Shown: positions 25,186 through 35,059 of the stretch, in pieces | Position numbering within the stretch: the first letter of the stretch is position 1 | Layout of the letters: each line of letters begins with the position of its first letter | Assembly (NCBI GenBank): GCA_009823395.1 | Contig: CM020509.1 | Location: forward strand, 14,113,001-14,177,000 | Source: Thamnaconus septentrionalis | Taxonomy: Eukaryota; Chordata; Actinopteri; Tetraodontiformes; Monacanthidae | DNA length: 64,000 bases | Direction: 5' to 3' | The notes under the pieces: model-generated | Seen by the model: only the letters and a program-made list of their open reading frames with translations | The model's database searches: none | Told to the model about the DNA's origin: nothing | Program-made: the position numbers and the translations under genes

Positions 25186-26120
25186 AATACTATATATTAC
25201 TATAATTTTAAGTTGAAAAGCATGCTGAAGCCAACGCTTCCTGTTTGACTCCCATGTGTTCAGAAGGTTCAGCAGGTTGGAACAGATGCTTGGCAGGTGG
25301 TGTCGTCACTTGTCTGAGATGGTTTCCAGTGGGATTTAAATGCCCGTGGTGATGTCACAAAGAGCTGATTTTGGAGAGATGTGAGTGTTAGAGCACATTT
25401 TCAGTGAAACTGTAAATGTAAATAATTGGATTCCCTTGTTTCCACTGATTCTAACTGTTCAGAAAAGCACAAATTCATTCTCGGAGGTGAAAATAGTTAA
25501 GTTTAACTTCTGCTGCTGCTGCCGCTCGAACATTTTGAAGATTTTTCCCATTCTAAGGACATGTTTTTAATTTTTTTTGGAGTATTTATTGGCTTTTCAA
25601 CAAGTACAAGTAAAGCCTGGAAAAAAATATTGGCCATCAACAGTTCCAATCAACAAGTGCACCTTGAGGGGATCTAAACATTCTGACGAACTGGTCACAT
25701 TCTGACTGGGAGTAAACACATCGATGGCTCTTCCAGAATACCGCTGTGGTGAGATAATGCTGCACGGCTGCTTCCAAAACAGATTACGCCCCCCATCCCG
25801 AAGCCCTTAAAGGTAAGCAAACAAGACCATAAATAGAAATATGAACGTGGCCGACGTGAGGCAGAGGTCAGTGCCGAGCGACTGGTTTGCTTCCAACCTG
25901 CCGGCTTTCATGAGCGGGACAAGCGCAGCCAGAACCGATCAGCTTCATTTCACACAGCACTTCCACAGCGGAACTTGCGTCCACATGTCTCTCATTCTCC
26001 GTCCGATCCATCAGGTGTCGCCCTGAAAGTCTGATCTTTTTTAAATGAAGATATATATTTCTGATAGGGTGTTGGAGTTGTTCAGCTTGTTTCAGGGTAA
26101 CAGCGGATTAAAGATAAACG

Positions 26121-26122
<2 letters not shown>
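25186..26122. other. Unique non-coding stretch
   Basis: Contains TGATGTCACAAAGAGCT at 25350-25366, one of three copies of a word shared with 19895 and 61173. No gene is recognised. Confidence 0.45.

Positions 26123-26210
<88 letters not shown>
26123..26210. repeat. (TG)44 microsatellite
   Basis: 88 bases of perfect TG. Confidence 0.97.
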
Positions 26211-26212
<2 letters not shown>

Positions 26213-26371
26213 TCAGTGGACTTTCTGAAAACTATTAAGTCCAACATCCCTCTCCAAATGTGAATAAAATTATTGTGTTTTTTTCAAAATCTGGATTTCA
26301 TCGGGAACGACTCCACCTTTAAATGAATTCAGACAGTTTTTGTTTATAGCCCTTTCCTTATATCAGGCTCA

Positions 26372-26433
26372 ATAGTCTGAAAGACTATGAAAGATGGGGA
26401 TTTTGGAAATGAAGGTCACGACCTTCCCCATCT
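26372..26433. other. Two adjacent hairpins
   Basis: ATAGTCT-GAA-AGACTAT (26372-26388) is a perfect 7-bp stem with a 3-nt loop. Directly after it, AGATGGGGA (26392-26400) pairs with TCCCCATCT (26425-26433), while AAGGTC/GACCTT forms an inner stem. The right arm, GACCTTCCCCATCT, is continuous; the left arm is split by an 11-12 nt bulge. Such compact foldbacks can be transposon termini or structured RNA; neither is proven. Confidence 0.5.
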
Positions 26434-27519
26434 GAGCATCCTTGCCGGCAAGTTGCACAACATTTCCCAAAATTGATTGCAGGTTGTGTCTTTATTTCAT
26501 TTATTTATTTATTTTGCCCCCACTGGCAGTGTACTGGTAATATTGTCCAATATCAGATGACCCAGTTAGGCGGCCTTTTTTGTAGATAAGATGAAGCAAT
26601 TGAAGTTCAAAATGTATTTAAAAGAGAACCAGACTGTGAGATGAAGCTTTTCCAGGTCACAAATTGACTGTCAACATGAAGAGAACATCACATGTTACTC
26701 ATAGCGCAGGTCCTGGTTGAAGGGAAATAGAATTCAACCATCACTCATTCATTCAATCACACACATCTACTACTCAGGTGCCACTTACCGACCCACTGCG
26801 GCCATGAGAGAATTTGCTAAAGAAGGAAATCAAACTTTTTTTTGTCAGCTGCTTTGTTTTAGCTCTCCTGTCTGTAGCATCTATTGTGTCTGGGACATTT
26901 TTCTGATTTTTATCGTTTAATCTCCAGGTTTTTTTCTTTCTTTTTTTTTTACTGTCAACGACTAATCCGGCCCATGATTACTGTTTGGTTTCAATCATTC
27001 TTTAACTTAAAACACACCAGGTGCCACATTTCAGCATACGCGACAGCAGAGAGTCCCGCTGTCGTGGCTCGGTCGCTAAAAAGCAGAAAACAAACGGCCA
27101 CAGCGAGGCATGGCGTGTGATGTGAGGAAATCGAGTTAGTACACATGCCAGTCAAACAGCTGCGTCGGATTCTGCCAGAGTCGCCGGAGTGAAACTCAAT
27201 AAACGTGGACGGGGACGCGGCGCGGTGCGACATGTGCGCTCGGCGTTGTCGGCGCAGCGTGCGTCGCTCGGTGCTTCCAGTCTGCTGCGCCGCGAGCTGC
27301 GGGGTGTATCTATAGGGAGATTAGCGGCCTTCCGCTCGCTCAATGGGCGCCGTTAGTTTTGGGACTTAGCTTGTCACGGCAGGCGGGCAAACGGCTCTCC
27401 AAACAACTCTCCCTTTCAGCCCCAGTGACTGGAAGGGCCACAAACTGCATGGGAACAGAGAGGAGAGGGGGGAGGAGCGAGGGGGTCACATGGCGGGAAG
27501 GTGGTGGGGAGGTAAAAGT
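26434..27519. other. Unique non-coding stretch
   Basis: AT-rich to 26950, then CpG-rich at 27150-27350, then G-rich to 27510. No exon is recognised. Confidence 0.5.
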
Positions 27520-27660
27520 AACGAAAATCGCTGCTTGATAAAGTAATTATGACGTAATTACAGGTTTTGCCACAGTAATCTGGTTATATTAATCTGTTTC
27601 TCTAAAGGTAGTTTAATTACAGTAGTGGATTACTTAGTAATAGATTACTCACCAACACTG
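27520..27660 (-). mobile_element. hAT-type element end, left end lost
   Basis: The segment is full of GTAATTA, TAATCTG, TTAATTACAGTA and GGATTACTTAGTAATAGATTACT words and ends at 27660 with CACCAACACTG, the reverse complement of a CAGTGTTGG terminus. That is the usual end of a very common family of short non-autonomous hAT elements in fishes. GTAAAAGG follows the end and GTAAAAGT precedes 27520 (7 of 8 identical), which would fit an 8-bp target duplication. The matching left CAGTG terminus is absent, however, so the left limit could be a coincidence. Confidence 0.5.
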
Positions 27661-28475
<815 letters not shown>

Positions 28476-28633
28476 ACTCTCTTGATGTAAACATACAAAA
28501 GAAGACGTTAGTTTGGACCGACGATGTGGCGGAATTCAGAACAAACGCGACACTGTAAACCGCTGTCGCTGCCTTTCTGGACTGGGTGAACTGTCAGGTC
28601 TGCCAACAACAGGGCCTTTGCCGTCATCATCTT

Positions 28634-28659
28634 AAAAAATAAATAAATAAATAAATAAA
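28634..28659. repeat. (AAAT)6 microsatellite
   Basis: Short AAAT array after an A-run. Confidence 0.9.
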
Positions 28660-28985
28660 AGAAGAGAAAAAGAGGCACATGTGCCGAGTGTCAGAGTGAC
28701 CAAACTGGCAAAAAGCAACCCTCTCACCTTCCCAAAACGCCAAAGAACGATGACCCCTAAACTTGTCCGTGCATTGACAAGGCCTCAAACCCTTTCCCAC
28801 CCGGACCCCCCGAACCCTCCCCCCAACACCCGCCAACCCTCCAAACCCCCCCATTGTGCAGAGAGGCTGGACGCGGCAGAATAAAAACGGGCCACATGTT
28901 GATCCGTGTTGTTTTAGCCCTGCGGGGGGAGAGGGAACAGAGGTGATAGGGATCTCTGCAGGGCTCGGCCCAATCTCTATTGTTC

Positions 28986-28986
<1 letters not shown>

Positions 28987-29016
<30 letters not shown>
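28987..29016. repeat. (TG)15 microsatellite
   Basis: Perfect TG array inside TTCTTGTG...CACAAGAA, so the flanks are themselves inverted repeats (TTCTTGTG at 28983-28990 and CACAAGAA at 29017-29024). Confidence 0.94.
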
Positions 29017-29017
<1 letters not shown>

Positions 29018-29423
29018 ACAAGAACATACTCATCACATGGCTTCATTAAAAAGAAATGTCTGCAACTTCACTCCAGCCAGTGAAGATGTCAGGTTCTACT
29101 TTGTGTCAGCAGAGCTGAGGAAGAAGAAAAGAGAGGAGCTGAGGGGCCACAGCAGGAAGAGATTTCATCAGTAAAGGAGCTCTGACATGATTGAGCTTCG
29201 GCAAAAGTAGGAATATAAGTCCGACTCCTCAATCACAGTGATTACACACATACATAATATCCCCTGAAAAAGCCTAAAATACGAGGCCTGACAATAACAG
29301 AGCCCGGGGGAATGTTTTCATTTACTTTATATGGTTTAACAATCGGCCGACGAGTTGCTGAGGACAGAGCGTGCAGCCATGCAGCCGTGCAGCCGTGCAG
29401 TCGCCGCTTCAACAGCTGCTCCG

Positions 29424-29424
<1 letters not shown>

Positions 29425-29480
<56 letters not shown>
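29425..29480. repeat. (CTG)18 trinucleotide repeat
   Basis: 56 bases of perfect CTG (CAG on the other strand). On the minus strand it can be read as poly-glutamine inside an 80-codon frame and, in another frame, as poly-alanine; neither frame resembles a known protein, so coding use is unlikely. CTG/CAG arrays form slipped hairpins and are expansion-prone. Imperfect GCAGCC units just upstream (29378-29400) extend the low-complexity area. Confidence 0.96.
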
Positions 29481-29481
<1 letters not shown>

Positions 29482-30990
29482 CACGGCGCCGCAGCTCTCT
29501 CATCGTAACAGCAAAACAGAGAGGAACGACCAAAAGAGTCTTTTTTCTTCTTTAATAAAAGTTTTGATGGTTTGAATGAATGTGATGTTTGTTTGCGTGT
29601 TGTCAGGCATGTTTGGCTCTCCATAAAAATAGCCTAATTAAAACAGCATGACAGGAAAAGAAGGCAAAATGGACAAGGAGACAGAAATCGAGAGAGTGGA
29701 GTCGACCTGCTGTCGGTGGATTGGAGTGGAATTGCAGGTGACTTTTGCAAAAAAAAAAAAAAAAAAAGAAGAATGTAGGATTCTACTGGTAATATTTAAC
29801 TTGCATTAACGTGCATTTCTTGCAGGTCTCATTAATTTACATTATCATGGAGACACACCTCTACTTCTGCATTTATATATACAGTAAACATTTTAGCAAC
29901 GCTGCACTCCTGTCTACCACAAAAAAATGTAAAAACCTGGTGTCGTTTATTTGCTTCAAACATTTGATGGAGACGCAGCTAATTTGCCGTTCCTTCCCCT
30001 TTTCTCTCTCTTTGAGAACTCTCCAGAAGATTTGCTTCACGCTGAGATGAAAACCAGGCTTATTTCGGCCTCCAGTGAAATATGTCCGCCGTAGACTAAA
30101 CAATCAGTCAAAAGCTTGATTCTTTGAATTGATTGACCAGGGTAATGACGGCTTTAATTATTCATGAGTCATTTGTCAAGCAAAGGCAACAAACACTTCC
30201 TCGATGCGACCTCTTCAATGTGACCATTTGCTTCCTTTTTCTCTGTTTCGTTTTGACCTCGTCATCAATCATTTTCAGGAAACACCCCATTCCGTTTCTC
30301 GGCAATGCCAAAACATGTTTTCTTGCTCTGCTGGCCCGGTGGATTAAAAAAAAACTTGCACGAGCTTTACCAAAAGTTTTCCACACTCAACACTGCCTGT
30401 GGCCTCTGGAAATGTCTGTATTTTTACTTAACGACAACTACGCTACACGTGGACCAGGCAGAGGCATCAAACTCCAGACTCTGTGACCAATCAGCATCCT
30501 CTGTGTGTTTTGTTTTTTTGCTTGTGTGAGTGGATGAAAAGGAAAAAAACAGAAAGAGAATCAGAATCAGAGCAGCAGTGTCAAATGTCACGGTTGCGTT
30601 TGAGAGAAAGCAGAATATAGGGATTTCAATTTGATCCTGAGATCCTATCGGATCTTAATGTCTACAAGACCTTCCAAAAGAATAGCTGGGACATGTTGTC
30701 ATTGCACGCTCCCGGCCCGCCTCGGTCTGCGGCGCAGACTTCTCGATCAGGATGACACATGTGGTCTTTAATGCACTTGTTTTGTTCCTGCACTAATCCC
30801 CCCCACACACAACCACAAGTCGAGCCCTCTGCTCCGCCGTCCACCTGTGCAACAGCTTTTTGGCCCTGTGACTTTGCTTGAAATTAAAAGTGGACGTTCA
30901 GATATGGGCAAATCTTCAGTCTGGAGGTATAAATAGATGCAAAGATTATGAGTGATGATGATTTAACCTTATCTGCTGCTGTCTGTCTAG
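29481..30990. other. Unique non-coding stretch
   Basis: A run of 19 A at 29749-29767 could be a retroposon tail, but no body is recognised on either side. No exon is recognised. Frames near 30133-30529 overlap in opposite orientations. Confidence 0.5.
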
Positions 30991-31098
30991 GGATGAAAGG
31001 GAACTGATTTGCAAGCTGGTGGAGAAGAAAAAGGGAGGATGGTGCTGGAAATGATGATTTGTGCTATGGTTTTGATGCTGCACTCTTGCTCAGCTCCA
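30991..31098 (+). CDS. Candidate small secreted-peptide first coding exon (speculative)
   Basis: An acceptor-like TCTGCTGCTGTCTGTCTAG ends at 30990 and a perfect donor GTAAGT begins at 31099, enclosing 108 nt. Inside, ATG at 31039 (context GGGAGGATGG) opens 20 codons, MVLEMMICAMVLMLHSCSAP, ending exactly in phase 0 at the donor. The peptide has the acidic/hydrophobic/small-residue layout of a signal peptide with a plausible A-P cleavage region. Without splicing the frame continues for 29 more codons and stops at 31186-31188. I do not recognise the family, found no matching downstream exon, and short hydrophobic frames arise by chance, so confidence is low. Confidence 0.18.
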
Positions 31099-32704
31099 GT
31101 AAGTGTGGACTTAGACTTAGACCGGTCTTCAGTGTCGGCTAGCTTCATCCCAGTTGCTGCCAATCCAAGAAAGCTGCTCCCTGTTTAGATGCCGTCAAAA
31201 GTACAGAGGAAGACAAAAGCAGAAACAAAAGACGCTAGCTCATAGCCACGCTGCTGCTAACAAGATTAGTTTAAATCCTGCAGAGGTGCATGATGAATTA
31301 GAATTAAATTTGATTAATTTGATTTAATTAAAGATTAACAGTGGACAACAGTTTTCTCTGTGCGTCTGACTGGCTTTGGGAGAAGTGGCCACGGTGCGTC
31401 GCAGCTTCAAGCTAGCAAGTTGCTAGCCAGGCTAGCAGGAGACACCAGGTTCATCCAGTCCTCTTCCAGGTTCCCCGCTAGATGGATGTTCGAGATACAT
31501 AAATCTGCTAGATTTCTGGCAGCTATTGCAGAGGAGATTCCTCTCCTCGGGCTGCTTAGAAATATTCCGTCATTTTTCCAAGGCTGTGTTTATTGTCTGC
31601 AGGTGTAGACGGCCGGCGACCACCGCTGTGTCTTTCTTCCACTTTTTTTCAATCGGGGATTTCCACTCCGACTGACCCACCAGCCGGTCGCCACAGTTTG
31701 GAAGTTCCTCCTCACCGGGCAGCGATGCTTCTTTCTCCGCTGCTTGTGTAAATCACTCTCACGCTGCCGCTTGGCTTTTTAGTGGCCGCGCATGCGCGCC
31801 AATGTTCTTCATCAATGGCCAATCAGTTATCATCACGCCTCCGGATTATTATTGTTTTTACAAGATGGATTCCCTAAAACGACAGCACGGAATCTGGGAT
31901 GTGGTTTTTCTCCCGTCATTATTAGTTCTCTTGTCGGGAGATGAAGGATTTATATACATGATGCAACTTCTCGCTTGCCGAGCTGCCAGAAGGCTTCCGC
32001 TCGTGTCGAGATCCATTTGAAATCAACTCATGTATGTCATTTGGATGCAGCTCGTCGTAAACAAAGGCCCCTTGTAATACGTGCTCACCGTGACGCACTG
32101 TGAGTCAGTGTGGGTGTAAAAAAAAATTATTAAATACAGCCTCACCGCGAGCTCTCCAACCATCTGTTCGAGGGAGTTCGTCTCAAACCAAAGGACGTGT
32201 TGTTTGTTGAAAAACCAGCCTTTGAAGATTCAAGTGAATTTTACCCCAAAAAAAAAAAAAAAAAAACTACTTTTGCATTTTTTGATCCTAAGTCACTCTT
32301 TGTTTTTGTCAGCACTGTTTTTGTTGCCTGTCTTCATAAAAAAAAAAGTGTTGTTTTGTTTTGAAAGGGGACACAAGGAAAAGTACGCCGTGATTAATAC
32401 AATTCTGAATTCCATGTGTGCGTGATTTCACTGGTGAGGCGGATGTGCGATTCGACGTATTTCAACCGACAATGGTCGCGGGACTGAAGGTTCAGGATCG
32501 CACCCGCGGACTCCTTCAGTCTCGGGCGCCATATGTTGGCACGCGTGAACTCCCACAGACACGAGACGTCAACACCCTGCTGGACGATTCTATTAGCCGT
32601 TAACGGTTTCTCTCTTTGCTCTCTCTTTCATGTCCTCACCTCCATGACAACTCCTTCTGGTCCACCTTCACTCATGTCAGGTATGTAATTCTACTGTTCT
32701 CTCA
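31099..32704. other. Unique non-coding stretch
   Basis: Contains several GCTAGC words at 31138-31440 and an A-run at 32250-32267. The 82-codon frame at 31360-31608 has no recognisable domain. No repeat family is recognised. Confidence 0.5.
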
Positions 32705-32717
32705 ACTATCTATCTAC

Positions 32718-32776
<59 letters not shown>

Positions 32777-32816
32777 CCTACCTATCTATATATCTATCTA
32801 TCTATCTATCTATCTC
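32705..32816. repeat. (CTAT)n imperfect tetranucleotide array
   Basis: About 28 units of CTAT with three CTAC units and one TATA variant. It is not preceded by the GGGATCAATAAAG motif that marks LINE tails, so it looks like a free-standing microsatellite. Confidence 0.95.
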
Positions 32817-32908
32817 TTTACAATTGTTGTCTTTTGTGAGCATGTCCCACAACTTTAAAGCCATGAGGTCGAATGTGTTGCAGTTAAAGGCAGCATGCAG
32901 ACCTGCAG

Positions 32909-32910
<2 letters not shown>

Positions 32911-32939
<29 letters not shown>
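32911..32939. repeat. (CA)14 microsatellite
   Basis: Perfect CA array. Confidence 0.94.
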
Positions 32940-32942
<3 letters not shown>

Positions 32943-33783
32943 CGTTGACAACATGCCAGTAAATATCATTAATCACAGCCTCGCTGCGGCTCCTCTGGAG
33001 TCCCACATGTGGAAGTGATCTCTGCGGCTGAAACACTCGGGTCTTGTAATGCATTCGATTCCAATTTTCTGCATGTTCCTCCTCTTACCCACCCGGTCCT
33101 AGTCAGTCTTGTTCACACGATGACAGCGCAGTTACTCGCGCTGTCTAAAAATACACCTTTCCTTTCCTTCGGCTCGTCCTCCCTCGGAGGAAACGACGCC
33201 GTCTTTTTTATTTACATTTTCTTTTTTACCTTTCTTTGTCCGTACTTGTTTATGACTCTTGAGTGCCCGTTAACTCACTCATAAGCATTTCCTGATGAGT
33301 GCGGCTGACTCTGGCCTCGGGATGGAGATACAAGTGACACAGTTCGACCCCCCTGCTTGCACTTCAGTCACCTCCTAGACTGTCTGTGGTTGGAGCTGGT
33401 GCCGGCCGGAGTTCAGGCTGTCTGCTGGTGGTGGGGAGGAGCGGGGGAGGGGGATGGGGAGGGGGGGAGGGAGGCTTCCTTTCTTTCCTGCTGTGACTCA
33501 TCCATGACAGAGCTTTATTACATTATGCCTTTACAGGGACACACTGGGACAAACGCAGCATGGGAGGCATAATAACTGTGTGCAGCCCGTTCAGGCACCA
33601 CTTTCAATAATCCCAACGTCTAGTTTTTCTTTTCTCCTTGAGGCTGAAATCGTGGCTGAATATGGATGATGACCCTTGCATGGGGGCACAGCATGCGTCT
33701 GTAATGCTGCCATATTTTCCAGGAACCAATCAGCTAGCTGCTACACCGAGTGGCACAGTTTTGGTTCCGATCAGACAGACCTA
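32940..33783. other. Unique non-coding stretch
   Basis: No gene is recognised. A G-rich tract at 33433-33474 is listed separately. Confidence 0.5.
33433..33474 (+). other. Strong G-quadruplex motif on the plus strand
   Basis: Runs of 4, 5, 5, 4 and 7 G with mostly 1-2 nt spacers. It is the strongest plus-strand G4 pattern in the window. No gene nearby. Confidence 0.6.
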
Positions 33784-33892
33784 CGAATCAGGCCTCTCAG
33801 TGTGGTGGTTGCATGTTCTCCCTGTGTCTGCATGGGTTCCACACTGCAAAAAGACACAATGAGGCTCATTGGCCACTTTGAATTGCCTAAAG
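33784..33892 (+). mobile_element. Mermaid/DANA-type SINE, 5' portion
   Basis: CGAATCAGGCCTCTCAGTGTGG, then GGTTGCATGTTCTCCCTGTG and TCTGCATGGGTT, then CACACTGCAAAAAGACA, GGCCACTTTGAATTGCC. This order matches the tRNA-unrelated body of the Mermaid/DANA family of fish SINEs (V-SINE-like) as I know it. The part of the family that reads CTCCGGGTGCTCCGGTTTCC is missing, and the tRNA-like promoter head is not recognisable. The copy breaks off at AAAG, where a hAT element has inserted; it resumes at 34489. Confidence 0.7.
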
Positions 33893-34480
33893 CAGTGATC
33901 ATTTTCACAGCAAAATTACATTTAGTTTCAGTCATAGTCTTTTGAGTAAAATCTTATTTAGTTTTAGTCATAATTTAATCATCTAAATTCTTTTAGTTTT
34001 AGTTGACGAAACATAATAATTTTAGTCGACTAAAATTACAGTAGATTTAGTCAATTCCCGATATCTTCATGCCACAGTTTTTACAAAGTGTTTTATTTTC
34101 TCTCATATCAAATGTAAAGTGCATCCAAATGTCCTGTCGCCTCTTCCTCCCCGGTGTTGACATTTGGTCTTGAACTAGTCTGGACCACATAATGTGTGTG
34201 TACGTACTACGCAACTTCCTGATTGATTGCTTTTCTTCCCAACTCCTGCCACTTTCCAAACCGTCATTTCCTTCCACAAACGAAATGAGCTCTGATTGGA
34301 TCTCTTCTCTGCAGGCGTTTTCGTCTCGTTTTTATTCGTTGATGAAAACGTCAATACACCTCAACATCGTCTTAGTCCTTGTGAATGAACTTTTATTTAG
34401 CTATCGTCTCACTTTAGTCAGAAAAAATGGTCCTTGACAATAACTGTGGCAAAAATCTTTCATCATCAAAATTAATACTG
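33893..34480 (-). mobile_element. 588-bp non-autonomous hAT element with BED-finger remnant, nested in a SINE
   Basis: The left end reads CAGTGATCATTTT and the right end, reverse-complemented, CAGTATTAATTTT: matching CAGT starts and 11 of the first 15 bases. Flanks are GCCTAAAG (33885-33892) and GTCAAAAG (34481-34488), 6 of 8 identical, as expected for an aged hAT 8-bp target duplication. The interior has repeated TTTTAGTT and TTAGTCGACTAAAA words. Removing the element restores a continuous SINE. Full hAT elements run to 3-4 kb; this one keeps only a piece of the transposase, so it could move only with an enzyme supplied elsewhere. Confidence 0.7.
34047..34277 (-). pseudogene. Truncated BED zinc-finger piece of a hAT transposase
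   Basis: The 76-codon minus-strand frame contains, at residues 47-72, a tryptophan (W51), aromatic residues F54 and F56, and a C65-x2-C68 pair in the BED-finger spacing (RRQDIWMHFTFD...LCKNCGMKISG). BED fingers bind DNA and stand at the N terminus of many hAT transposases and ZBED proteins. The distal His/Cys pair and the whole catalytic RNase H-like and dimerisation regions are missing: the frame stops 8 residues after the second cysteine. This is a fossil of the transposase first exon, not a host gene. Confidence 0.6.
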
Positions 34481-34488
34481 GTCAAAAG

Positions 34489-34543
34489 TTGTGAATGTGG
34501 ATGGTTGTCTATTTTCACTCTGCAGTGACCTGGCAACTTCTAT
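34489..34543 (+). mobile_element. Mermaid/DANA-type SINE, 3' portion
   Basis: TTGTGAATGTGGATGGTTGT followed by CTGCAGTGACCTGGCAACTT continues the SINE interrupted at 33892; in intact members GTGTGAATG...GGTTGTCT and a GATGACCTGGCGACTT segment follow the AAATTGCC block directly. The terminal GGGTGTACCCC part is lost. Confidence 0.6.
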
Positions 34544-34975
34544 GTCAAAGCTCCATACACATTCTCACATCTGTAATGGGAATTTGCATTGGTGTCACCA
34601 TTTAAAATATCATTCTGAAAATCTATTCTATATCTCACCGTCAGTTTTTGAGCCCTAAGCGTGGACTCGGCCGGCGGCAGCATGTCAGAGTCAGATGACA
34701 GCGCTTCTCGGGGATTCTCGCCCGCTTTTCCCGGCACTTCAAAAGGACACGCATACAGTACAACAACAAACTCAGAGCTCAGCACTCGCGGCCGCGATTG
34801 GATAGCGACTGTAGAATCAAAACAAACCTGATAGAGCAAACAGGACCCCGTCCCCCCGGCCCAGCGGATGCATGCTGGGGGGGGGCACAGCTTGGCTCTC
34901 TGAGGGTGCGGGGGGGGGGCACGGCGGTGGAATGCTTTGCACAAACAAGCCATGGCTCACATGTGTCAACGACGG

Positions 34976-34977
<2 letters not shown>
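34544..34977. other. Unique non-coding stretch
   Basis: No gene is recognised. Runs of 9-10 G at about 34877 and 34910 mark the approach to the TG array. Confidence 0.5.

Positions 34978-35058
<81 letters not shown>
34978..35058. repeat. (TG)40 microsatellite
   Basis: 81 bases of perfect TG. Confidence 0.97.

Positions 35059-35059
<1 letters not shown>

Noticed and set aside
29242..29484. Poly-glutamine frame on the minus strand
   Set aside because: Poly-Q comes from the CTG array; flanking residues resemble no known protein and no splice support was found.
29749..29767. A19 run considered as a SINE/LINE poly-A tail
   Set aside because: No retroposon body or target duplication recognised in the flanks.
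32705..32816. CTAT array considered as a LINE 3' tail
   Set aside because: The diagnostic GGGATCAATAAAG motif is absent on both sides.
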